DNA of 32,959 bases from Deltaproteobacteria bacterium (GTDB lineage Bacteria > Desulfobacterota > Desulfobacteria > Desulfobacterales > C00003060): NCBI GenBank assembly GCA_030665585.1, contig DAOUZN010000005.1:1-32959 (forward strand). The letters are read 5' to 3'. Positions 1-7,991 of the stretch are shown in pieces; positions within the stretch are counted from its first letter, which is position 1; each line of letters starts with the position of its first letter. The notes under the pieces were generated by a model that made no database searches, had not been told where the DNA came from, and saw only the letters and a program-made list of their open reading frames with translations. The translations under genes and the position numbers were made by a program.

Positions 1-141
1 ACCCTCAATCGTCGCTATGATGTCATATGGACCAAAGACTGCCTCCGCTGACTTTACCCCCCTCTTTTCAGAAAGATAGCCCACGGTTTCCCTTACTTTG
101 TACGGACTTGTTACATTAACCAAAACATACGCTCTTGACAT
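1..141 (-). CDS. Lrp/AsnC ligand-binding (RAM-type) domain protein, partial (runs off the left edge)
   Basis: Hand translation of the reverse strand from ATG at 141: MSRAYVLVNVTSPYKVRETVGYLSEKRGVKSAEAVFGPYDIIATIEG; matches the stand-alone AsnC_trans_reg pattern. Confidence 0.75.
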   Translation of the reverse strand, partial: MSRAYVLVNVTSPYKVRETVGYLSEKRGVKSAEAVFGPYDIIATIEG

Positions 142-299
142 CGTTATCACCTCATTATGCAGACTAAAGGTTCTCTATACTGATAAGAATCAGCCTGTGG
201 CCGTGGCAGTCTGTTGAAGAATGAACCGATTTTTTTAATGAACCTTGTCATGGGACACTGTCAATGGAGGTTCCCATTGAGCAATTTTCATGGGTTAGT

Positions 300-800
300 T
301 TAGTGGTCAAGCTTTTCCGCACAGCTCATACAGAAGTTAGCAGTAACGGGGTTTTTCGTGTCACAATGGCTACATAGAATATGCCTTTTCACTCTTTTCG
401 CCTTTTTCGGCTCAGTTGTAGACGTTGGCTTGCCGGACTTCTTCTCCTCATAATCTCTAATAGCTTCAGCAAGTGCCTTTGCCCCAAGGTTGGAACAGTG
501 CATCTTTTCTTTCGGCAGACCATCCAGGGCCTGTGCAACGGCCTTTCTTGTTATGGCTTTAGCCTCCTTAAGGGTTTTGTTCTTGGCCATTTCGCTGACG
601 ATGCTAGATACTGCAATGGCTGCAACACACCCGAACGTCTTGAATTTCACATCCGTTAGTTTGTCATCGTTGACTTTAATGTAGAATGTCATCATGTCTC
701 CACATACTGGATTGCCAACCTCGCCGATACCGTCGGCATCCTCTATAGCACCAGCGTTTCTCGGGTTTGAGAAATGATCTATTACCCGTTCTGAATACAT
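300..800 (-). CDS. iscU: IscU/NifU N-terminal-type Fe-S scaffold with C-terminal zinc-ribbon extension
   Basis: GNPVCGD, FKTFGC and MHCSNLG motifs (three scaffold Cys and the Asp), then a basic linker and CSHC-x11-CMSC ribbon. Confidence 0.92.
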   Translation of the reverse strand: MYSERVIDHFSNPRNAGAIEDADGIGEVGNPVCGDMMTFYIKVNDDKLTDVKFKTFGCVAAIAVSSIVSEMAKNKTLKEAKAITRKAVAQALDGLPKEKMHCSNLGAKALAEAIRDYEEKKSGKPTSTTEPKKAKRVKRHILCSHCDTKNPVTANFCMSCAEKLDH

Positions 801-826
801 TTCTTATCTCCTCACAAGTTTTGAAC

Positions 827-1234
827 CTATTTATGGCTTCTAATCACATCAGACAAAGTCAACGAGTTTAGTTCATTATGCATAGCCCTCGTTGCTCTTT
901 CCCATATGCTGCGCGACAGGCAAGTCTCAGACCTGTCGCATATATCAGGGTCGCCAATACAACGAGACAAATCGATTCCGCCTTCAAGCAGCTTGACGAT
1001 TTCCCCCACAGTAATCTGTTCAGGAGGCTTTGCAAGCACGTGCCCTCCTTTGGGACCGCGCGCACTCTTGATATAGTGGGCTTTCTTCAATGGTATAATA
1101 AGTTGTTCCAAATACTTAACAGAAATACCCTCGCGTTCGGCAACGTCTCCTGTTTGCACATACCCGTCATTATAATGTTGAGCCAAATCCAACATCATTC
1201 TAATTCCATAGCGACTTCTAGTTGATAATTTCAT
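827..1234 (-). CDS. iscR: Rrf2/IscR-family transcriptional regulator
   Basis: MKLSTRSRYGIRMMLDLAQHY...GISVKYLEQLIIPLKKAHYIKSARGPKGGHVLAKP; three-Cys C-x5-C-x5-C-like segment (CIGDPDICDRSETC); start chosen at the internal ATG at 1234 rather than the longest ORF start. Confidence 0.9.
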   Translation of the reverse strand: MKLSTRSRYGIRMMLDLAQHYNDGYVQTGDVAEREGISVKYLEQLIIPLKKAHYIKSARGPKGGHVLAKPPEQITVGEIVKLLEGGIDLSRCIGDPDICDRSETCLSRSIWERATRAMHNELNSLTLSDVIRSHK

Positions 1235-1250
1235 ACAAAGGCCCCCCACG

Positions 1251-2423
1251 TTATGCTGCGGTTTTTGTCCTCCAAATTGGGGAGAGTGAACGAAGTTTCT
1301 CAACAGCGACAGGAAGCTGATCCAGCACATATTGAATCTCATCGACCGTATTAGTGCCGTTCAGGGTAAATACCGCAGACCCTTGGGCCAAGTCAGGCGG
1401 AACACCAATTGCCACTAGAACAGGAGAGGTCTTAAGGGCCTTTGAAGCGCAAGCAGAACCAGTATTCACATAAATACCTTTTTGACTGAGCATAAAAACC
1501 AACGCTTCACCTTCAATGGCTTCAATGCAAAAGCTTGCATGGCCGGGTAGCCTTTTTTCTGGATGGCCCGTATATTTTACCTGCTCAATCCGGCCATGGA
1601 CCCCCGTCACAAGCCGGTCCCTGAGTTCCTTCACATGCTCAGCTTTATGAGGCAACTCTTGTGCAGCAAGCTCCGATGCCTTGCCAAGACCAACGATGGC
1701 AGGAACATTCTCGGTTCCAGCTCTCCTGCCGCTCTCTTGGATACCGCCATGAATAAGGGGCATCAATCTCAGGTTATTTCGGAAATAAAGTGCTCCAATC
1801 CCTTTAGGCGCGCCAAGAGAGACACCAGAAAGGCTCAGCAAGTCAACATTCAATTCATTGACATCGACTGGTATGTTGCCAACTGTGGCCACAGCATCGG
1901 TGTGAAAGACAACTCCTTTTTCTCTACAGATAGCTGAAAGGTCTGATATCGGCTCAATGGTCCCAATCTCATTGTTCGCATGCATAATTGAAACAAGGAT
2001 GGTCTCAGGCCTGATTGCTCGAGACAGACGTTCTGGATCTACCAACCCATGTTGGTCTACTTGGAGAAAAGTCACTTCGAAATCCATGCGTTCCAAGAAC
2101 CTGGCAGAATTAAGAACAGAATGATGTTCGATAGCGGAAATAATAATGTGCTTTCCCTTCTTTTGCCTAGCCAGGCCTATACCCTTAATCGCAAGATTAT
2201 TTGCCTCAGCACCAGAGGAAGTGAAAATAATCTCTCCCGCTTTGGCACCAATGAGTTCGGCTACCGTTGCCCTTTGTTCATCGATGACGTGCTTGATTCT
2301 TGAACCCATGTCATAGACCGTTGACGGGTTACCAAAATGCTCGTCAAAATAAGGCAGCATGGCTTCGACGACCTGTTTCCTTACAGGTGTTGCTGCCGCA
2401 TGATCCATATAGACCGTCTTCAT
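1251..2423 (-). CDS. IscS/NifS-family class V aminotransferase fold protein, predicted not to be a canonical desulfurase
   Basis: MKTVYMDHAAATPVRKQVVEAMLPYFDEHFGNPS..., HHSVL, SIMHANNEIGTIEPI, NTGSACASKAL; canonical SGHK-x-x-GPKG replaced by SGVSLGAPKG. Confidence 0.93.
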   Translation of the reverse strand: MKTVYMDHAAATPVRKQVVEAMLPYFDEHFGNPSTVYDMGSRIKHVIDEQRATVAELIGAKAGEIIFTSSGAEANNLAIKGIGLARQKKGKHIIISAIEHHSVLNSARFLERMDFEVTFLQVDQHGLVDPERLSRAIRPETILVSIMHANNEIGTIEPISDLSAICREKGVVFHTDAVATVGNIPVDVNELNVDLLSLSGVSLGAPKGIGALYFRNNLRLMPLIHGGIQESGRRAGTENVPAIVGLGKASELAAQELPHKAEHVKELRDRLVTGVHGRIEQVKYTGHPEKRLPGHASFCIEAIEGEALVFMLSQKGIYVNTGSACASKALKTSPVLVAIGVPPDLAQGSAVFTLNGTNTVDEIQYVLDQLPVAVEKLRSLSPIWRTKTAA

Positions 2424-2432
2424 GTGAGCCCC

Positions 2433-2681
2433 CTATTTAGTCTTTTTTATATAAAGTTTGTAACAGTCGTCATCCTCCTCAATGCCAATAAATTCCTCTC
2501 CACACTTTTTACACCAGTTTGGAATGTCCTCCAACGCCCCATCATAATCCGTTAACACTTCTAAAACCTGCCCCTTTTTTAAGCACCTGAGCTTGTCGCC
2601 CGGCTCTAGAAGATGCACGGGGCACATGCGGCACACGAGGTCTAACGTGTCGTCTGAGGGCTGATTTTCCACAAATTTCAT
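2433..2681 (-). CDS. Small TusA/SirA-like sulfur-carrier protein with two CxxC motifs
   Basis: LDLVCRMCPVHLLEPGDKLRCLKKGQVLEVLTDYDGALEDIPNWCKKCGEEFIGIEEDDDCYKLYIKK aligns with the TusA pattern CP...G.VLEV..D..A..DIP.w....G.e....e. Confidence 0.75.
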   Translation of the reverse strand: MKFVENQPSDDTLDLVCRMCPVHLLEPGDKLRCLKKGQVLEVLTDYDGALEDIPNWCKKCGEEFIGIEEDDDCYKLYIKKTK

Positions 2682-2745
2682 GTCATGCTCCTTTCAGCAT
2701 TTGGGGGGGAATTAAATAATAATCTATTCTATACTATTTTGATAG

Positions 2746-2774
2746 AGAATAACCACCCTTTAGCCTGGTGTCAA
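2746..2774 (-). promoter_or_regulatory. Putative sigma70-type promoter of the tusA-like/iscS-like/iscR/iscU operon
   Basis: Reverse strand TTGACA (2774-2769), 17-nt spacer, TATTCT (2751-2746), upstream of the 2681 start. Confidence 0.5.
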
Positions 2775-2981
2775 GAATTCACGTCGCCGTCTCTGGGGCT
2801 GGTCTTGGATGGATTTGCCAAGAACGCTTGAAAAGGAACTGCCTAGCTGAGGATGCTTGAGTATGACAGGTGTTTTCTGGAAAAAGAATGCCGGGCTGTA
2901 AACAGGTTCACTTCCCTAAAAACGCGACCCCAGAGGTTCTGTAACCAAGGTGCCACATGACAGAGAAAATGCCAATTGTGA

Positions 2982-3168
2982 CAGACTCGTAAAAGGTGTT
3001 TTGCGAACGACATTGAGCATTTTGGGATAAAGGCACATGAGATATTCAGCGTTAAAAAATGCTAACTGTTTGAGGGCGTTAGCCCGAGTTTTAGCATTTT
3101 AGCTGAATATCTTAAGGGCCCCCAAAATGTTCACGGAGTGGAGTAAAATCGACTTTTTACGAAACCGT
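2982..3168. mobile_element. MITE-like/REP-like non-coding element with related inverted ends, internal long hairpin and 9-bp flanking direct repeat
   Basis: Left end CTCGTAAAAGGTG...CATTTTGGG and right end (reverse complement) TTTCGTAAAAAGTC...CATTTTGGGGG; flanks CAATTGTGA at 2973-2981 and 3169-3177; related ends at 10939-10992 and 18611-18655. Confidence 0.65.
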
Positions 3169-3585
3169 CAATTGTGAACAAAACTGGGAACGCAACAGAA
3201 AGGGAAAGCCTAGCATAGGGAAAAATGCATTATACGGGAAGACCTCAACATATTGGGGTCAGCTTGGGCCGGTAACAGCATAAGTTTCTTATCTTATCAA
3301 CGCTCGGAGCTTTTCAAACGTTTCAGACCGGTATCACAACAGCAGGCGTAGGGAGGTCCACCGCCGGTGAAAAGCCGGAAGAACAATAGGCACCTTGGCG
3401 TCGGTATACTCTCAACGCACCTGACAGGCTCATAGCTTCGCTGTTCGCCTGCGCGTAATCCCGCCCATTCGCCTTCCCTGATCAACAATGACCTGCCAAT
3501 AGAAGCCGTTACAATATGCAATGTTGTGTGTTATCTTGACTGCAAATCGAAGATTCCCTATACGTTTTGATGGTAGCCTTAAAGA

Positions 3586-5022
3586 TTGGAAAGAATCATG
3601 GAAAACCAGAAAAACAATCTGATACCTGAAGACGTGAAGCGTGTTCACCTCATCGCTATTTGCGGCACGGGCATGGGCGCCCTGGCAGGGATGTTCAAAG
3701 AGGCCGGATTGGAAGTGACGGGTTCGGATCATCACGTCTATCCGCCCATGAGTACCTTTCTTTCAGAACGTGGTATCCGGATCGCCGAAGGCTTTCGCCC
3801 GGAAAACGTGTCTCATCGGCCGGATCTTGTGGTGGTCGGTAACGCCGTCTCAAGGGACAACCCCGAGGTGAAGGCCATGCTGGACCTTGCCCTTCCCTAT
3901 TGCTCCCTTCCCCAGGCCCTGAACCGGTTCTTTATCCATGGCAAGGGCGCCTTAGTCATCACAGGGACCCACGGCAAGACCACAACCTCGGCCCTCCTGG
4001 CGTGGGTCCTAGCCATAGCAGGCCTTGATCCTGGTTTCATGGTGGGCGGCATCCTGAAAAATTTTGATCGCAATTACAACGTTGGCACTGGACCTTACTT
4101 TGTCGTGGAAGGAGACGAATATGATACGGCCTTTTTTGACAAGGGGCCAAAGTTTCTCCACTACACCCCATCCCGGGCCATTCTCACCAGCGTCGAATTT
4201 GATCACGCTGACATCTACCGGAGCTTGTCCCATGTGAAAAAGGCCTTTTTCGACTTTGTGACGGCGATGCCACAGGAAGCCCTCCTGGTTGGCTACGATG
4301 GCGATCCCATTGTGACAGAACTCACGAGCCAGGCCCCCTGTTGGACGGCATTATATGGGTTTGGGGAAAGGTCGCCTTGGCGGCTTGAAAACGTGCATTT
4401 TGATCCGCCCTGGAGCCATTTTGATGTCACCAAGCGAGGACAGCCCTTTGGCACTTTTAAGGCGCCTCTCATGGGTCGCCATAATCTGTTGAATGTGCTA
4501 GCCGTGATTGCGGTGGCTGATGATTTAGGCCTGTCAGCAGATCTCATCCACCGGGCACTGGAGACGTTTGAAGGGATCAAACGCCGGCAGGAAGTGCGCG
4601 GAATCAAAAACGGTATTATGGTGATCGATGACTTTGCCCATCATCCCACCGAGGTGAGGGAAACCCTTGCAGCAGCCCGTTCTTTTTATCCAAACAACAG
4701 GCTGGTCGCCGTGTTCGAACCACGAACCAACTCGAGCCGACGCAAGATTTTCCAAGATAGATATCCCGATTCCTTTAATACGGCAGACCTCGTGTGTATC
4801 CGAAAGCCCCCGATGCTGGAAAAGATCCCGGTTGAGGAGCGGTTTTCATCCCAGCAGTTGGCCCGAGACCTCATGGCCCTGGGAAAAGAGGCCTATTACT
4901 TTGCAGACACCGATGCCATCGTCGACCATCTCGTGACCATTGCCAAGGCCGATGATGTGATCCTTATTATGTCCAATGGCGGGTTTGACAACATTCACGA
5001 AAGATTGTTAGAAAGACTGTAA
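3586..5022 (+). CDS. mpl: UDP-N-acetylmuramate:L-alanyl-gamma-D-glutamyl-meso-diaminopimelate ligase (Mpl)
   Basis: Mur ligase motifs: HLIAICGTGMGALAGMFKEAGLEVTGSD, VITGTHGKTTTSALLAW, VVEGDEYDTAFFDKGPKFLHY, VIDDFAHHPTEVRETL; start may be the ATG at 3598. Confidence 0.92.
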   Translation: MERIMENQKNNLIPEDVKRVHLIAICGTGMGALAGMFKEAGLEVTGSDHHVYPPMSTFLSERGIRIAEGFRPENVSHRPDLVVVGNAVSRDNPEVKAMLDLALPYCSLPQALNRFFIHGKGALVITGTHGKTTTSALLAWVLAIAGLDPGFMVGGILKNFDRNYNVGTGPYFVVEGDEYDTAFFDKGPKFLHYTPSRAILTSVEFDHADIYRSLSHVKKAFFDFVTAMPQEALLVGYDGDPIVTELTSQAPCWTALYGFGERSPWRLENVHFDPPWSHFDVTKRGQPFGTFKAPLMGRHNLLNVLAVIAVADDLGLSADLIHRALETFEGIKRRQEVRGIKNGIMVIDDFAHHPTEVRETLAAARSFYPNNRLVAVFEPRTNSSRRKIFQDRYPDSFNTADLVCIRKPPMLEKIPVEERFSSQQLARDLMALGKEAYYFADTDAIVDHLVTIAKADDVILIMSNGGFDNIHERLLERL

Positions 5023-5113
5023 AGATGGGGAAAAGCAGGGTTGATATTCCCTAGATTGACTTCGTTGTAAACGATCCTGAACGTTAATTATTTGGCGGGA
5101 GGCGTCATAATAG

Positions 5114-5641
5114 ATGGCCGCAAGACGCATACTAACCTATCCTGATACGGCACTACGAGAACGGGCCGAGCCTGTCACGAATATCGACGGGAAAATTCAG
5201 GAGTTCATTGATGATATGGCCGACACCATGTACCAGGCACCTGGCATTGGATTGGCAAGCAACCAGGTAGGAGAACCATGCCGTATCATCGTATTCGACA
5301 CCTCGGCCAGGGATGAGCCAAGCGACCTTGTTGTGGTGATTAACCCGGAAATCATTGAAGTCGATGGGGTTGTTTCAACCGAAGAGGCGTGTCTGAGCGT
5401 TATCGACTATAGCGCTGATGTCAAGCGTGCGCAGCGAATCACTGTCCAGGGCCTGGACAGGGAGGGGAACCCGATTACCCTAAGAAAGGATGGGCTTTCG
5501 GCCATCGTGCTCCAACATGAGATCGATCACCTGAACGGTCTTCTCTTCATTGACCACGTGAGCAAGCTTAAACGAGAGCTTTACAAGAGAAGGTTAAAGA
5601 AAACACTAAAGCAAAGAGAATCCTCGTTACAAAGACTTTAG
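5114..5641 (+). CDS. def: Peptide deformylase
   Basis: GIGLASNQVG, EEACLSV and QHEIDHLNGLLFIDH motifs. Confidence 0.95.
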   Translation: MAARRILTYPDTALRERAEPVTNIDGKIQEFIDDMADTMYQAPGIGLASNQVGEPCRIIVFDTSARDEPSDLVVVINPEIIEVDGVVSTEEACLSVIDYSADVKRAQRITVQGLDREGNPITLRKDGLSAIVLQHEIDHLNGLLFIDHVSKLKRELYKRRLKKTLKQRESSLQRL

Positions 5642-6342
5642 GATCTGTGAGATTCCAGCGGCGCCAGAACGAGGGTGTCGCCTTCTTGCTTCACGCAAAG
5701 CCCAAACATGCGTATCGTGGTGGTCAGGGGTCTGCCGAAGAAAAAATCCATCGCGCTAGGGGCCAGGCCCAGCTTCTCTATCAAGACAAGCCGCATGTGG
5801 TCATCATAGTGCAGAAGGTCAAGGATCTTTTCCACTGCTTTCTCGGCATCCGGTCCCCGCAAGCCCTTTACGGATGCCTCCAAGATCGCATAGGAGCACC
5901 TTCGTTCATGGGCGCCTATGATCTTGAGGATTCTATCATCTGGATGGATGAGGTGTTTTCTTTGAAGGCGTGGCTTGGCCATGACCTCGTCAAATTCCCG
6001 CAGATCCCAGCATTTTAAGGCCCGGCATTCGATGGGCCTGTGGTCATAAATCTTGCATCCCTTCTGGTCATCATCGTAAAAGATACATGTCCAGGCTTCG
6101 TCCTGTCCTCTGATTTTGATCATTTCCTGTTCAAGGGCCATCAATGTTTCATCAATGTTGCGAACAACCTCACCTTTTCTCAAGGTGTAGAGGTTGTTCT
6201 TCTTCAGAACTCCCTCTTCAAGCAGGGTAGCGTCGTCCCGATGGAGGGTGGGCCCCCCTTTCATACAACAGGTCCCACAGCGAATACAGTGGGTCCGATG
6301 TTCCCCTGGCTCCACAGGCATCAAACGATTGGTCTTGACCAT
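5638..6342 (-). CDS. YkgJ-family cysteine-cluster protein (putative zinc/iron chelating)
   Basis: CIRCGTCCMKGGP...CIFYDDDQKGCKIYDHRPIECRALKCWD cysteine pattern. Confidence 0.85.
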   Translation of the reverse strand: MVKTNRLMPVEPGEHRTHCIRCGTCCMKGGPTLHRDDATLLEEGVLKKNNLYTLRKGEVVRNIDETLMALEQEMIKIRGQDEAWTCIFYDDDQKGCKIYDHRPIECRALKCWDLREFDEVMAKPRLQRKHLIHPDDRILKIIGAHERRCSYAILEASVKGLRGPDAEKAVEKILDLLHYDDHMRLVLIEKLGLAPSAMDFFFGRPLTTTIRMFGLCVKQEGDTLVLAPLESHRS

Positions 6343-6414
6343 GCCACGCCTCGACCGTGAGTGATCTACTAGGGCACGTTACCCCTGGGTTGCAAGGTGC
6401 TGGAGTTCAAACAA

Positions 6415-6445
6415 ATAACCCCGTCATCAAAGATGACGGGGTTAT
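6415..6445 (-). terminator. Rho-independent terminator downstream of cspA-type gene
   Basis: Perfect 14-bp stem ATAACCCCGTCATC / GATGACGGGGTTAT with a 3-nt loop; reverse strand continues TTTGTTTG. Confidence 0.8.
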
Positions 6446-6521
6446 CAATCCGTCGCCCCCCGGGCCCCCTGCCTTGTGAGCGGCGTCGGGGAGGGCTATT
6501 CTCTTTATCTAATTTTCCACC

Positions 6522-6728
6522 TTATACGGTTTCAACGTTCACCGCCTGCGGTCCCTTTTGGCCCTGCTCGACCTCAAATCGAACGCGCTGCCCTTCATAC
6601 AGAGACCGGAAACCACTCCCGAGGATCGAGCTATAGTGGACAAAGACGTCCTGGCCTTCGTCCATGCTGATGAAACCATAGCCCTTCTTCTCGTTAAACC
6701 ACTTTACAGTGCCTTCTGCCACGACCAT
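6522..6728 (-). CDS. Cold-shock domain protein (CspA family)
   Basis: [31 protein letters not shown]. Confidence 0.97.
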   Translation of the reverse strand: MVVAEGTVKWFNEKKGYGFISMDEGQDVFVHYSSILGSGFRSLYEGQRVRFEVEQGQKGPQAVNVETV

Positions 6729-6974
6729 ATCCCCCCTTTCACAAGATTATTTAGCTGGGATATGGGTCTGATAGCAAAAAAAGCCAACAAGGTCTCTGTG
6801 CCTTGATGGCATCTTGTTCTACTCCACAAAGCTCCTATCCCAATCCACTACTTTGCCTCACCCGAAGGTGTGAAGCTCAACAACCTACTAAAATATCAAT
6901 ACTATTTTCGCATATCATAGGATGGGTTTTTGTGTCAAGCAAATCCATCACTTTTCTTCACACGACGGACGGTG

Positions 6975-7370
6975 TCATGACAGCCATCGCACATGGATCT
7001 TTCTGCTTCTGGGCCCATCAAACTCGCAAAAAAACACGCCCTGCCAAGTCCCCAAACTCAGCCGTCCCCTTTCCACAGCTATCATCTCGGAGGCCCCGAT
7101 CATGCTCGCCTTAATGTGGGCCGGCGAATTCCCCTCCAGGTGGCGGTACGCCTCATTCCACGGCACGATCTTGTTCAAGACCATGAGGATGTCTGACTTG
7201 ACACTCGGATCGGCATGCTCATTGATGGTCACGGCCGCTGTGGTATGTGGAACAAAGAGGAAGCAAACCCCATGGTCAACGCCCTCGGCCTGGATCACCT
7301 TTTCCACCTCGGCAGTGATGTCTATGAGCTCAGTCTTGGAGCGGGTCTTGACCGTCAGGGTCCTGTTCAA
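6975..7370 (-). CDS. YjbQ/UPF0047 family protein (secondary thiamine-phosphate synthase-like)
   Basis: FVPHTTAAVTINEHADPSVKSDIL...MIGASEMIAVERGRLSLGTWQGVFFCEFDGPRSRKI. Confidence 0.92.
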   Translation of the reverse strand: MNRTLTVKTRSKTELIDITAEVEKVIQAEGVDHGVCFLFVPHTTAAVTINEHADPSVKSDILMVLNKIVPWNEAYRHLEGNSPAHIKASMIGASEMIAVERGRLSLGTWQGVFFCEFDGPRSRKIHVRWLS

Positions 7371-7383
7371 GGCGCCTCCTCAG

Positions 7384-7423
7384 AAAAAAAGAGGCTCCAC
7401 CCCGCGGGTAAAGCCTCTTTTTC
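7384..7423 (-). terminator. Intrinsic terminator downstream of dsrC
   Basis: AAAAAGAGGCT...AGCCTCTTTTT inverted repeat with A/T tracts on both sides, located between dsrC and yjbQ. Confidence 0.75.
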
Positions 7424-7461
7424 GGACGTCCTAATTGTCTCACAAAATCAGAAAGTTTTCC

Positions 7462-7779
7462 CTACACGCAGCCGGTCGGCTTGGGAAGACCCGCCATCTT
7501 ACAAGCGCCCTTGCCAGGGCCAGAGGGAAACAGTTCATAAATGTGTTTGAGCTTGTAACCAGTGACCTTGGAGAAGATCCGGACCATGGGAGCGATCCCG
7601 TTCTTCTCATAATAATCCTGCAAGAATTTGATGCACTTCCAATGTTCGTCGCTGAGTTCCTCAATCCCCTCCACCGTCTTCACGTGTTGGACCCACTCCG
7701 GACACCAGTTCTTGTAATCATCAATGAAACCATCCTCATCCACAGTAAAGGTTTTCCCTTGAGCTTCAACTGTCGGCAT
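7462..7779 (-). CDS. dsrC: Dissimilatory sulfite reductase-associated sulfur carrier DsrC
   Basis: TusE/DsrC fold sequence ending GPGKGACKMAGLPKPTGCV with the two conserved C-terminal cysteines of true DsrC. Confidence 0.96.
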   Translation of the reverse strand: MPTVEAQGKTFTVDEDGFIDDYKNWCPEWVQHVKTVEGIEELSDEHWKCIKFLQDYYEKNGIAPMVRIFSKVTGYKLKHIYELFPSGPGKGACKMAGLPKPTGCV

Positions 7780-7859
7780 GCCAACGTCCTCCTTTCCTTT
7801 ATTTAATGTTCGCCATTATCTGTTCGACACCCTGCTGTCGCCCCAGAAAAATCGCTACA

Positions 7860-7888
7860 TTCATATATGAAAAAACCATCTTTGTCAA
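7860..7888 (-). promoter_or_regulatory. Putative sigma70-type promoter of dsrC
   Basis: Reverse strand TTGACA (7888-7883), 17-nt spacer, TATGAA (7865-7860). Confidence 0.5.
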
Positions 7889-7991
7889 CACGAAAAAGGA
7901 CGAGTGGGGAAATTAACCTCACCCCGTTGCCGTAGGGATTCCTTTTAGGGCGTCCCCGGTAAGCGAAAGCATCGCCCAGCTGAACGCCAGA

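Noticed and set aside
261-280. TCAATGG/CCATTGA hairpin downstream of iscU
   Set aside because: Only a 7-bp stem with no T-tract on the transcribed strand; insufficient for an intrinsic terminator call.
3297-3735. Minus-strand ORFs 3297..3521 and 3430..3735 upstream of mpl
   Set aside because: No family similarity recognised, overlapping frames, and one overlaps the mpl start.
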